Shown here: in pieces, positions 34,801 through 45,195 of the stretch
Position numbering within the stretch: position 1 is the stretch's first letter
How the letters are laid out: each line of letters starts with the position of its first letter
Assembly: GCF_003589595.1 (NCBI RefSeq)
Contig: NW_020654810.1
Location: forward strand, 8,109,482-8,173,481
Reading direction: 5' to 3'
DNA: 64,000 bases
Origin: Hyposmocoma kahamanoa
Taxonomy: Eukaryota > Arthropoda > Insecta > Lepidoptera > Cosmopterigidae
The notes under the pieces: generated by a model
The model's database searches: none
The model's input: only the letters and a program-made list of their open reading frames with translations
Told to the model about the DNA's origin: nothing
Program-made: the position numbers and the translations under genes

Positions 34801-35269
34801 GATCTTTGTATACATGATCATACCTAAGCAGATTTTGTTGGTTGAAATTTTAAATCATTCGTCAGTGACATGGCAAAAGAGAAAAGTTTCTTTACTTCAA
34901 CGTGTGACTGTAAAACCAATTGACCCACAACACAAGAAAAATAGATACAAAATAAACATATGAGTATAAACGACCAACAAATTGTTTACAAATACAGAGA
35001 CAACGTTACTGAGTGCATTTGAAAGTACACGGTGCATTTGAAGGACTCTTCAAAGCACTATTTCGCTACATGATGCGAAAATTTGTTCACCGATAAACAT
35101 AGCTATTACGTAAGCACTGGAGAACTGACTCACGTCTCTTTGTGTGACCTTTTAAAGGAAAGCCTTCAGCTTGAAATACTTTACTAAGGGCTTTTATATA
35201 TGTGTATTTGGCCCTAACAAATATTCAATAACGCTAATTATAAATCAAGGATTATTTAATTCCATTCTG

Positions 35270-35545
35270 GACGACTTATTGTGAGTGGTGAGCTGCACGC
35301 CTATCTATAACAGTCATAGTGCCACTCAGAGCCTTAAATTACGAAGATAGGGCACTGCCATAGCACCCGTCACCCTGAGATATAAAATGACAAGGACTCA
35401 GGTGCCTGTAATTTCACCAGCACCCTTACCTTTTAATACCAGAACATAGTAAGTAATGCTCACATTACTGCTTGGCAGCAGAAATAGATAAAGTGACAGT
35501 ACTTCCCTGGACGAACTCTTTCACGAGGAGCTCTACTGCTACAAA
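35270..35545 (-). repeat. SINE-like family A copy
   Basis: GGACGACTTATTGTGAGTGG ... GAGCTGCACGCCTATCTATA ... CGAGGAGCTCTACTGCTACA. The last-exon side begins in unique sequence; a duplicate AGTAAGTAATGC near 35450 is a small local repeat. Confidence 0.75.
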
Positions 35546-36149
35546 TATGTTCCTACGTATTTTTTCACGTTAACAAGAAGAATAAAAACACAAGTATATT
35601 TCGCTTATTTTAAACTTTGGTAATGAAATGAAATAATGTATTATTTCATATTAAATAGGGAAATTCGTTCCCGGCCATAAGTTAGATATGATACCTCCAT
35701 AAAAAACATTATTTTAGATAATGCTGTTTAGGTATGACTCACTACACTACTTTGTGACTGATAAGATAACAAGTATTTTCAGAACATGATGCAGATAGCC
35801 AGAAAGTTATGAACTCTTCAAAAATGATTCATTTGATTATATCTATATATACATAACCTTGTAAGGTAGTATGATTAAGAAATAATTACGTGAAATAAGG
35901 TACTGAATTGAAAAGGTTACGGGTCAATGAATTCTAGCAATTCCACGGAGCTATGAATTAAATGAGCCTCAACGTCTTAACTAGTGAAAGTTAAGGTTTC
36001 GGTTGAAGAGTTTTTATTAGAGTTAAATACTTAGTTATAAAAATAAATCATCATGACTCAACGTTCGTTCTATATGCCTAAAGAAAGTTATAGCTTTGAT
36101 TTAAATATTTATATTGAATTTCATATATTTTTTGTGGAAATAATAATAA

Positions 36150-36345
36150 TAATATTATAATAATAATAATGCACACACTCAACATAGCCCCGCACTAGGG
36201 AAACCCTGTGTCGCGGGTGCATTGGACACATACATAGACAACCACAAATTACACCCAAACTCACGAGAGACATAAATGTATCGAACCTGGGGTCTCTGCG
36301 TATCAGTCCGGCATGGTAACCGTTCGGCCACGGAGGCAGTTAATA
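36150..36345 (-). repeat. tRNA-derived SINE, family D copy 2
   Basis: Tail (AAT)n at 36140-36168, body ACTCAACATAGCCCCGCACT, B-box region GGTTCGATACATTTATGTC is partly deleted (a stretch including AGAAATATTTGTATGG is missing). Very similar to 3590-3812. Confidence 0.8.
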
Positions 36346-36349
36346 TTCC

Positions 36350-39120
36350 ATTAGTTACTATTATTGTTCAATAAAAACTTGAAAAGAGAGCGATTGGTCC
36401 TAAATTGATAAGTCGACGATCGAATCCCTGAGGCGACATGTAGCTATGACTTCAATATTTAAGTTACGTTCATTTGTGAATAATTAGTTACAATACCTTT
36501 TGTTAACGGTGAAAGAAATCATCATGTTGAAAACTGCTTGCCGAAGTAAGTTCACAACCCTCGAAGAACGAGAGACGTCTCCAAACTATACAGTGCCAGC
36601 GCGGCAAACTAACCTAAGCCTAAGAGGGTTTACCTCTCCTTAAAGGAGAGAAAAACATTTGAACATATAAACCTTTGCATAAAAAGAAGACCGTGACTTT
36701 ATAAACTTATATAATCATTTCTTGACTAATTAAACGGTTCACGACTTCCTAATTATTAAATCACCATAATTAATATTCTTGCGTGAAATCATTTCTATAT
36801 GGTTGCCAAAGAATCCTAGAAAGAATTTAAATTTCGTAACTCTGAAAGAAAACCGCAAAAGAATAGGTAAATAATTGCATAGCAATACATTTTCACGTTT
36901 CATTTGTATGATATATGATACTTTGAGTCCATGTTGAAAGGAAGTCGAATCTACATTATAGGGAACCATTCTCTCTTTTTTGTCTGTTTTATTTTATACT
37001 TGGGTAATTTTCTGGAAAGTTTTCTCTACCTAATTGCAAGGTGGCAATTTTTACTATTTATGTATTCGAGTAAATTATCGTGAAATATTGAATAATATGT
37101 CAGGTTGCTACACTCGAATGTTAAATATATACCTGCACTTATAAATCTTGTTTTGCTTGTTCTGTGCTATTTATAAAGCAAAATAAAGGTATATTATAAA
37201 TAACTTATTTATTTTTTATTACTGTATCACTACAACAAAACTTCGTAACATGTCTTAGGGTTAACTTTCGTTTTTTCTTTATAATTTATAACTAATCTAT
37301 ATTTAACATCTACTGTATTATTTAAACCACCCTGTAAGGAAAGTTACGTCGACCGCCGAAAGAGGAAGGAGTGATGATATCAGCATCGGAGTTGAATGCG
37401 TAGGCGCATAGATCTAATTCATAACGAGACGAGGCCAATACATGGTGTAATTTATCTATCACTTATGAATTTGAACTTGCCATATGGTTACGAAAAATTC
37501 GAAAACAAGAGATTGACACAATTTGCTCCTTATTGGCCAGACCTGTATTCAACAGATGACTATAACATGCTGACGTAACGGTGCGATGAATCATGGAAGC
37601 TTCCTTAAGGTAGCACAGGTACAAATCGCAACCCACGCCCAAAATGGCAGCATTTATAATACAGAAATCCATTGTAGACACCAACACGATTAAGGGTACA
37701 CACAATAGCACATCCACCTTTACAAATAAGATTTAAATAGAACTCTATGCCAAACATGAAAAGTAAAAAAAAATATGTACTGTTGTTGAAAAAACAACCT
37801 CCAATACAGCTAAATTAATATCTCGTGGTAAGCGTAATTAAAAATTAAGAACCACGATAAGTAAGCTATAGACGAGAAAGTTATAAGAAGCGAATTCTGT
37901 CAATGTGAACTTAATTTCTTTTACATACACTAAGAAAAAAGCAACATCGCCACTCGATCTTTCTAAAACACTATTTCTCTACTGCGATTCTACAGAACAA
38001 AAAAATATAAAAGAATATAGAAGGTACACAACATAGACGCAAAGTGAGGCTTGTCAATCAATACTAGTGTATATACCTAGTGGTTGATACCAAATTACCT
38101 ATAATGACTACCAACTATACAACACGTTATATTGTACAGTAAGTAGAGTACCTACCTATAGAAAGTAAAATACTGATGTGAACTTATGAAGGAAACAAAG
38201 GAAAGTAACTATACAAAAGTGTGCAAGATAATTACAACTGTTCTAGGTTGTACCCCAGCAACAATACCTCCCCGAAAATTATCCTTACACCTATGAGTAT
38301 CGCTAACGAGCAACAAAAGAATGCAACAAGGACACGTAAACAGTAAGCGATAAAAAACAGACCCTCGGAATGCAGTTTATAGATGCATAGTTAGTGTCGA
38401 CGTAACGACGTTTTGAATCCTATGTTCGAAATCATATCGTATACATCTCAGCTACTTTCATGAATAAAGTATCCTTCGACACACCAAATATACTTCCGGA
38501 CAGTAATAATCACTACAGCTATTGAAATAGGTATTTGTCATCCAGCTTATGTCTCTTTCTTCATGTGTCCCAATTTCCCGAAAAGTGGCCTATTACGTGG
38601 TGAGTGTAAAAATACCTTACTACGTAAGTGATCTTTAGGTACTTCCACAACCTGCTGCATCAAACCCCGCGCCGCGCCCCTCAACCCGCTTACTCCTCAC
38701 TGCTGCCTACTGACCTCCAAGCGTTTCTCACCGACTCTCCACGACAATATGCAACGTCGAATGACCTCGATAACTCTCATAATATAATACGCACGCAAAA
38801 CAAAAGCTTATTACGTCGCGCCACCATGTAGGGACTTGGTTTATTCGACGTTTCAAAATTCTCGATACATTTTAGTTAAGCATCGCATTAACTCACGTAG
38901 TAGTAGAGCATTAAACAAAAACATAACGTTAATTGAATTAACATCAATTACCAGCTAATTTGACTTGACGTGACACATTACATATATACTCATAGTAGTT
39001 AATTAAAATTCACACAGAATTTCGAGAGGTCAGGTTAATGAAGGCAATTAATAGAAAACCTTAAATGACGTGAAATCATCTTGTGATGATAACTGGATAA
39101 ACTGCACTACGTAAATTGTA
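36350..39120. other. Intronic stretch next to MARVEL exon 1, nothing recognised
   Basis: No repeat family seen. A GC-richer piece at 38660-38760 (CCCCGCGCCGCGCCCCTCAA) lies 0.5 kb downstream of exon 1 in the intron and may be regulatory. No splice-supported coding exon. Confidence 0.35.
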
Positions 39121-39171
39121 TCAATGAAAATAGCGGTAATATTTCAAATTTAAGGTAGAGATTTCACTCAC

Positions 39172-39330
39172 CAACTGAATAATTTTCAATAAACCAGGTG
39201 GAGTTTTAAAGTAATCTATGTTGATTTTGATCCAGTCGAGAGCTCCGCCTTGTTGTTGCTGCTGCTGCGGAGGCGCCTGCTGTGGCGACGATTTGTTATG
39301 GTCTACTACCACTGTCTCGGGAGCCATCAT
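39172..39330 (-). CDS. MARVEL gene A, exon 1 (start codon)
   Basis: ATG at 39330 (a second ATG follows at once) opens 53 codons to the donor CAGTTG|GTGAG. The peptide starts MMAPETVVVDHNKSSPQQAP, then a run of six Gln and GGALDW, then IKINIDYFKTPPGLLKIIQL. The N-terminus is a polar cytoplasmic tail and the end enters the first helix. The ends of this exon and of the left-edge exon (225-338) align at PGLLK(I/L)xQL in the same phase. The gene is a CKLF-like MARVEL transmembrane protein; insect members include the myoblast-fusion protein singles bar, but this membership is by family only. Its neighbour RpS15A lies upstream on the same strand. Confidence 0.85.
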
Positions 39331-39610
39331 GTTCGAGTTGATTTTTCTTTTAAATTGCTAATTAAAAATGTTTTTGTAAAGATGTGTGGATCACTGTCAC
39401 TGTATAATTTTATTTCTCCTCACACTGTGGGCGCGATACACATTTTCGTGCGGCGACGGCGAGCGAATACGAGCGTGGACGCGCAACTGGCGAAGTGGCG
39501 TTTGCCGGGTCGCACGATATGGCGGGGACCTCGGAATGGAGCGGCATGCGAAGCGTCTCGTTACAAACAGCTGCGCAGGCTCCCGCTTGAAGTAGCTTGT
39601 GATTTAGTTG
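39331..39610 (-). promoter_or_regulatory. Likely promoter and 5'UTR of MARVEL gene A
   Basis: Between 39430 and 39590 the sequence turns GC-rich with many CpG (GTGCGGCGACGGCGAGCGAA, TTGCCGGGTCGCACGATATG), directly upstream of the exon 1 start codon on the minus strand. No intron acceptor is visible between island and ATG, so the 5'UTR may be continuous. No TATA box was identified. Confidence 0.5.
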
Positions 39611-39699
39611 CGAAATACATTTTTTTTTTTAAAGATCCTTTCCATTGTTCGGATTTCTACCTGGAAATTCACTCCGAGTTTTTCAGCACCTCATAATAT

Positions 39700-40374
39700 T
39701 GATGTTTGAAATAATAATAGGTACTATTTTACTAATACCAAAGGTAGAAAGTTAAAAATATAATAGAAACAAAATATTGACGTACTAGAAGTTTTTCATA
39801 ATACACGCGAGATACCTAAATTACTTTTATAAAAATAAAATGATCTAATTCGATACATCAGAGCCATCTAGTACTTGAGAAATAAATTAAACATACATTG
39901 AATTCAAATACTCTCTAATCAACGCCATCTGGTAAACATAACAAATACTACTCACTTACACAGGCCGCCATCTAGGTAATATATTGAACATCAATCCAAG
40001 TACTAAATTCTGATTAGGGTACGTTTTGCGAAATAGACATGCCTAGCCAAAAAACGTGTCCACTGCATCATGTTCAAAATGATGTATTTAATTAATCCTG
40101 TACTCATGCCCAATTCATTCCATCCAAAAAGATATTTATATACATTTACGCACGTTATAACTACAACGATAACTAAACGGATAAGTAAACTTTCGGGAAT
40201 TTACCAGTTAAAGTTTCTGAAAAAAGTTTAATTAGAAAACGCGACATTTTCGTTTATTGACAGTACTAGTTTTAACCACCGTTTCCTAATGGTCGCACTA
40301 ATTTGTCACACTAATGCGACCACAAGGGAGATTTTGTGCTTCGTGTTTCCACAGCTTTCTATAATAATAAAGTA
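39700..40374. other. Intergenic stretch, nothing recognised
   Basis: Between the MARVEL promoter and the mariner. Short CATCTGG/CATCTAG words near 39868, 39928 and 39970 recur but no element is evident. Confidence 0.35.
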
Positions 40375-40788
40375 CGTGGGGCGCACTATAAGTTTCCGGA
40401 ATGAATAAGAAATAAATATTATAGATAGTCAGAAATGAATTTGTTTCTCAAAATATTCTCCGTTGGCGTTAATGCACTTTTTCGTACTGTTATACGCGGC
40501 GTAGTAAAAGTCGTTTTAAAAAAAACACAATTTTCCCGAAATTGTGTAATTCGGGAAGAAGTGGTAATTAAGTACAATAGAATAAAGAAATACTATAAAA
40601 AATGGAAATTGAATTGGCACGTGTTTACGCGACTGGAGTTTGGAAGGAACTGAACTGCTTTCTATATAGTTTTAGTGTTGTTCAAAGAAGAATGCTGACT
40701 AGGAGGAATGACAGGGCTGATTCTAGTAGTTTAGGTAGAAGAGCTGGGATATGACAATACGAAAGAACCAATTTTGAAAACGTTTATG

Positions 40789-41930
40789 CTACCCCTCCGT
40801 GACAATGTCTGACACATATTTTTCATACTCTTCGATAGCCTCTTTAGGTGATGAAAATCGTTGACCGCGTAACTGGCTGTTAATTTTTGGACATAAATAA
40901 AAGTCACACGGTGCCAGGTCGGGTCTATACGCGGGATGGCTCATAAGGTCACCGTAGTTCACCTTCAAAAATTCATTTGTCTGTCTGGCCATGTGAGAAC
41001 TGGCATTATCGTGGTGCGAGATGATACGGCGTTTACGGATATTTTTACGGAGATTATCAATAACTTCCGGCAAACAAATGGTCGTGTACCAATCACTATT
41101 CACGGTACAATGATTCTTTGAAGCACCAGTAGCCACGTGTCCAGTTTTATTAAAAAAAGAAGCAATCATCCGCTTAGAGGCACTATGCACGCGCGCCACT
41201 TTGATTGGTTTCGACTCATCTCGGAAGACGAAGTTTTGGGATTGTAACTATAAATCCGTGTTTCGTCACTTGTTACTATGTCCCACACCAAATTTGACGC
41301 CCCTTCTTTGAATCTGGGGGTCTACTCTCGATCTCCGTCCGAAACAATTACTGTCAAATAAGTAATATTCGACAAAATTAAAAGACAAGTGTCAAGTATG
41401 AAACTACATTCGCATCACGCGTCTTTTCATTTGGTCAAGTATTGCTTATTTAGCAGTAATTGTTTCGGACGGAGATCGAGAGTAGACCCCCTAGTACGCA
41501 TGGCATTGCACCAAGTGACGCGATCAGTTTTTTGAGCCTCAGTCAAATTGTATGGGATCCACCGATAGCACAGCTTTTTCATACCCAAATGTTTGTGTAG
41601 TATAGATTGTATTTGACTCATGCCTATACTTAAAGATGCCCGAATCTCATGGTATGTCACATGCCTGTCTGTTTTGATCATACGGCGCACAGCATCGATG
41701 TTTTTGTTGTTCACATCAGTGGGTGACCGTCACGAAATTCGTCACTGCGATTCACACGACCGCATTTGAATTCTGCAAATCGGCTATAAAGTCGTTTTGC
41801 ATAGTGCTTTATCGCCAAAAGCAGTTTGAAGCCGAGCGAAGCTCCGCTGAGCTATTAAATTACACTAAAGTCGTAGAAAATCATAGTACGAAAATTTTCC
41901 ATGGTGATGTAGACAATCAATTTCTAAAAT
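40789..41930 (-). pseudogene. Mariner transposase pseudogene
   Basis: Minus strand. The N-terminal region (41720-41930) is recognisable only in pieces across frames (AQRSFARLQTAFGDKA, then DVNNKNIDAVRRMI) with stops between. 41427-41714 gives IDAVRRMIKTDRHVTYHEIR, ASLSIGMSQIQSILHKHLGM and LTEAQKTDRVTWCNAMRTR, the helix-turn-helix and linker of mariner. After the insertion (41316-41491) the frame resumes, and 40789-41199 carries HHDNASSHMARQTNEFLK and MSHPAYRPDLAPCDFYLCPK, the second and third catalytic Asp of the D,D34D triad. Stop codons, frameshifts and the insertion make it inactive. Related elements elsewhere in the genome could supply transposase, but nothing here does. Confidence 0.88.
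41316..41491. mobile_element. 176-bp foldback element nested in mariner
   Basis: Left arm 41316-41372 starts GGGGGTCTACTCTCGATCTC and CGTCCGAAACAATTACTG; right arm 41435-41491 is its reverse complement ending AGAGTAGACCCCC, with a few mismatches toward the loop. It splits a transposase codon series exactly (NAMRTR on one side, FKEGASNLVWD on the other), so only a base or two of target is duplicated; TA/TG is possible. Confidence 0.85.
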
Positions 41931-42289
41931 GACGCCACAATGTAAAAACAAGTAACAGTCAGATGAAACAAACTGTATTCTACAGCCAGAGTTCCATTTT
42001 CAAATGTAATTACTTTTTCAATATTGTTCATGTAAGTGGCCAGTTCCGGGAACTTATAGTGCGCACTATGTATATGTTATTCGTTATATATACAAGTACT
42101 ACTGCTACGCATAAATTAACTTGTAGTGGCAGATGATAAATTAATGACGACTTGGTAGTCTTAAATATGTATATATTAATAGGTATGAAACAGTCAATCC
42201 TGCACAATTACGAAATAAACTAATTGGTAAGCTATAAACTAGATTAGAAAATAAAACAACAGGTACATTTTTAAGTATATTGGGTAAAC

Positions 42290-42383
42290 TTAGAAGAAGA
42301 AGCCTAAAATTTTGCCTCCAAGATGTTTTCTCCTGGCCTCCTCATGGTCCATGATGCCACCACTGGTTGTCAGTACAAGATAT
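42290..42383 (-). CDS. RpS15A: Ribosomal protein S15A (uS8), last coding exon
   Basis: Acceptor TTTCCAG precedes 42383; stop TAA at 42290-42292. Joined to the preceding exon (GG|A forms Gly) the peptide is [20 protein letters not shown] then [10 protein letters not shown], the canonical C-terminus of eukaryotic uS8 that contacts 18S rRNA in the 40S platform. No AATAAA occurs on this strand in the 220 bases before the mariner; AATATA variants at about 42277 and 42172 may serve for polyadenylation. Confidence 0.97.
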
Positions 42384-43768
42384 CTGGAAATTACAAATGC
42401 AATAATGAATTATCTAACATTGATACTGACAAGTAGTCAAATATAATACAATATTCTGCAGAGAAAACTTTGAAATAGACCAATGTTTAATTAGAAATTA
42501 GGTAACTGTTCACATTGGGAAGTGAACACAAATGCAAGTAATTTAAAAATCAAGCAATACAGCAGAGTAGTGGATATGCATGGAATAAATAACAAATATC
42601 CAATTTATGAAATAAATCAGCATTTTGTTGCACAATATGGCCAATTAATGTGCAGTCAACAGCACATGAAGCTATACACTTCTGTTCGAATATCAATGTG
42701 TGGCATGATGTGCTGTAGTCTGTACTAGAACCATAATTTTTTGCTGCTTTTCAAGAATAGAGGCCAAATCCAAAATAGATCCTTATTTGAGTTATTACTG
42801 AGATATTTCAAAAAATGCTAACATTGGGATAGTAGTTTATGACTCTATAACTTTGCGCTGCAGATACATCGCAGTTATTTTTAGAGCCAATCTTCTTGAT
42901 AAAGCAGATGTATTTAACAAAGGAGAAATTCTAAAAAGCAGTAAATGCCTAAAATCTTTTTTTATTATTATTCATATTACTCTACCAGTTTTCTAACTCT
43001 CCATGGCCAACCAGTTACCATGCTTATCTACCACACAGACGACTTGGGTTCAATTCCCAGTCTGGGAGAAATATTTGTATGGGCTAATTTTACTTTCTCT
43101 CATGGGTGTAATTTGTGGTTGTCTATATGCTTGTCCATGGCACCTGCGACTCAGGGCTTCCCTATTGCGGTGCTATGAGTGTGTATGTTATTTATTCATT
43201 TCTAAATGTGGTAACATAAATTTTAAGAGTGTGTTGACTATAGAATCTACTGTAGTCACTCCTAAAAAAGTTCAAGAGCTTAATTGTTTATTGTGTAAAA
43301 CAACACTCACAATGTTCACTACTCAAGTGACATCAATTAGTACCGTTTTATTTTCTGTAGCACAACATATCAAATGACGACCAACAAGAACTATTGGCGA
43401 TCCGCGGTAGTTGTGCAAATGAGGACGACAAAATCAGCTATATACTTCTCCCTTCTCTTCAAACGTTATCAATGCAAGTACCATACAAAGCATAGATCTG
43501 TGTATGATCCTGAATAAAATGGAAATTATACTTTAAATCAAACATTGAAGAAATTAGTTGAAAGTTAGGTTTGTTTTGTGAATAATATAAACTGAAGAAA
43601 TATATTAACCTATAGAGCGACAAAAACCAAATTTGTTCATTTATAACCTTACCCAAGGTAACCTCCAAAATTGGAGATTTGCAACAAGAACATAACAGGT
43701 TAATGGTGGATTTCGAGTCTACAACAAAGTGCAAAAATATCTAGGCAAATGATCAGGAGAAAACTTAC
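42384..43768 (-). other. RpS15A intron 2
   Basis: 1385-base intron between coding exons, GT-AG boundaries clear. It carries a plus-oriented tRNA-derived SINE at 42985-43205. No box C/D or H/ACA snoRNA, often hosted by ribosomal protein introns, could be supported by eye. Confidence 0.85.
42985..43205 (+). repeat. tRNA-derived SINE, family D copy 3
   Basis: CCAACCAGTTACCATGCTTA, B-box-like GGGTTCAATTCCC, AGAAATATTTGTATGGGCTA, TGCGACTCAGGGCTTCCCTA, TTGCGGTGCTATGAGTGTGT. Diverged; antisense to RpS15A inside its second intron. Confidence 0.8.
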
Positions 43769-44066
43769 CCGAACTGTCTGGATGGAAGTAGGTTAGTCCA
43801 TCTCTCAATATCATTGATAGGTACGTCGAAACGCGGTGAAATGACTCCACATTTGTTCAATCTACCGGTGAGGTTCACTACTATTTTGCCGGCTCTGTGG
43901 TCGTCGACGATCTCGAACTCGCCGATGTACCCGTGCTTCATCATCACAGTCAAGAACTTGACGATTACTTTTGAACAAGGCCGGATGAGCACTTGCCTCT
44001 TACCGCGCTTTTCGGCATTGTGGATTGATTTTAGCGCATCACTCAATACGTTCATTCGCACCATGG
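43769..44066 (-). CDS. RpS15A: Ribosomal protein S15A (uS8), main coding exon
   Basis: Start ATG at 44064, two bases after the acceptor TTATTTCAG; donor TTCGG|GTAAG after 43769. Peptide begins [20 protein letters not shown], includes [40 protein letters not shown] and [20 protein letters not shown], and ends LLPSRQFG. This is a near-perfect eukaryotic uS8, a primary-binding 40S protein. With the last exon the product is 129 residues: one Asn is missing in the stretch [10 protein letters not shown] where human and fly have two Asn before LLPSRQFG. Codons are intact and no frameshift is seen, so it is a functional gene and not a processed copy. Expressed as a housekeeping gene; see the 5'UTR exon for its pyrimidine start. 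Confidence 0.98.
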
Positions 44067-44275
44067 CTGAAATAACAATAGACTTTATTTACACTTAACC
44101 AGAAAAGCGAAAAAACTTTACGTCTGCACAAGAGGATGTCAAAACATGAAAAAGGAGGTTATGCACGGTAGACTTTACTAATAGTCGAAATAGCATTAGT
44201 CACGTCACACATTTAATGGTCATTCTCAGGAAATTCACTGTTTCTCAAGAATAATTCAATAAAAACAGTGATTAC

Positions 44276-44333
44276 CTAGGATTAAAATCCGCCTCAACTA
44301 TCCAAAAGACACGGACAGTCCAAAAGAAAGAGG
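44276..44333 (-). promoter_or_regulatory. RpS15A: RpS15A 5'UTR exon with TOP-type start
   Basis: On the minus strand a pyrimidine tract CCTCTTTCTTTTGGACTGTC begins at about 44333 and a donor TCCTAG|GTAATC follows 44276, joining a 209-base intron to the coding exon two bases before the ATG. A 5' terminal oligopyrimidine start followed by a short noncoding exon is the usual architecture of ribosomal protein genes and ties translation to growth signalling. The exact first base is inferred. Confidence 0.7.
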
Positions 44334-44829
44334 CTCACGCATTCCGTTTCATTAATTTTTTCATTTAACTGACAGCAGGATAGATAAACATGTTTTTGAC
44401 AAGAGAAACAAAGACAAAACTACAGTTACATTCATTCACTGCATTTCGTTCTTCAATAGCATAATTATACAACGGAACATACAGATGGTGCATAGTTAGA
44501 GATGCACCCGCTGGCGCTGTAAACATAATATATCAATAATAATAAATAATATGAGTGACCGAATCTGACAAAAACGTGGACATTTTTCAAAATTTTTATT
44601 TTTAAACTATTCAGATCATTTTAAGTTATCTTGAGATATGTGATTCAATCAAAAGACATAACAACAATACACTAGAAACAAGTGTTAAAAGTGTTTTGAA
44701 AATGCATAAAAATTATTTAATAAAGAAATATTTGTAAACTTTGAAATCCCACATAATTTTAAAATATTTTCTGCTTCTGAAAATGTATTAAAATTAGTTA
44801 CATCAATCAAAAACAGTAACATTTAGTTT
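44334..44829. other. Intergenic stretch upstream of RpS15A
   Basis: Minus-strand promoter of RpS15A should lie just above 44334; no TATA box expected or seen. 44484-44522 (GCATAGTTAGAGATGCACCC and GCTGGCGCTGTAAAC) looks like the edge of a repeat. Otherwise nothing recognised. Confidence 0.4.
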
Positions 44830-45195
44830 TAGTAGCAGTAGAACTCCTTATGAAAGAGTTCATCCAGGGAAGTACATCTTAGATAAGGGTTCACGGTTGG
44901 TTGGTGTGCCAAGTATTCCCGGCATGCCACTATCGATGAAGTGGAATGATGAAGGGGAATAGTGCTCCCCCAGGGGAGAGTCCGCGGTGGTGGACAACCG
45001 CGGACGGGGCTGAGGATCGCAAAACCACGTGCCCTCTGCCCCGTCTCACGTGGGTGCTAGTGAAATTACAGGCACATGAGAAAAAAAAAAGGCACATGAG
45101 ACTTTTCAACTTATGTCTCAGGGTAATGGGCGCAGAGGTATCGCACCTCATCTTTGCGATTTAAAGCCCTGAATGGCACTGCAATTGTTATTTAA
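44830..45195 (+). repeat. SINE-like family A copy with replaced centre and poly(A) insertion
   Basis: 5' part 44830-44875 (AGTAGCAGTAGAACTCCTTA) and 3' part 45052-45190 flank about 176 foreign, GC-rich bases (44876-45051). The 3' part contains GGCACATGAG, A10, GGCACATGAG at 45071-45100. Poly(A) end is replaced by AT-rich sequence. Confidence 0.8.
44876..45051. mobile_element. GC-rich insert of unknown origin within the SINE
   Basis: Sequence with GTGGAATGATGAAGGGGAAT and AGTCCGCGGTGGTGGACAAC, then CGCGGACGGGGCTGAGG. An 8-bp hairpin (GTCCGCGG/CCGCGGAC) lies at about 44980-45005. It replaces about 70 bases of the SINE centre rather than being cleanly inserted. Not recognised; could be a 5' fragment of a LINE. 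Confidence 0.4.

Larger units (their letters stand above)
17457..39171 (-). other. Intron 1 of MARVEL gene A, 21.7 kb
   Basis: Bounded by donor TTG|GTGAG at 39171 and acceptor TTTCAG at 17457, both phase 0. It holds at least nine SINE-like family A copies or fragments, several palindromic MITEs, a LINE relic, and the quiet stretch at 20.1-24.2 kb. GC-rich islands at 18545-18660 and 30100-30190 inside it could be alternative promoters or first exons. Confidence 0.8.
40375..42070 (-). mobile_element. Mariner transposon, decayed, 1.70 kb
   Basis: Ends at TA dinucleotides on both sides (40373-40374 and 42071-42072). Inverted ends: left CGTGGGGCGCACTATAAGTT then TCCGGAA; right, opposite strand, CATAGTGCGCACTATAAGTT then CCCGGAA. 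Inside is a minus-strand mariner transposase (described separately) split by a 176-bp foldback insertion. Without that insert the element is about 1.52 kb, somewhat long for mariner. It sits between RpS15A and MARVEL gene A, 220 bases past the RpS15A stop. Confidence 0.9.

Noticed and set aside
39172..39330. Microsatellite or polyQ expansion
   Set aside because: The CAG/CTG-type run encodes only six Gln in the MARVEL N-terminus, ordinary for insect proteins.
43003..43377. 124-codon plus-strand ORF in RpS15A intron
   Set aside because: Its first half is the family D SINE; the rest is ordinary intron sequence and antisense to RpS15A.
42384..43768. snoRNA in the RpS15A intron
   Set aside because: A TGATGT-like C box and a CTGA were seen on the minus strand near 43320-43440, but spacing and terminal stem were not convincing.
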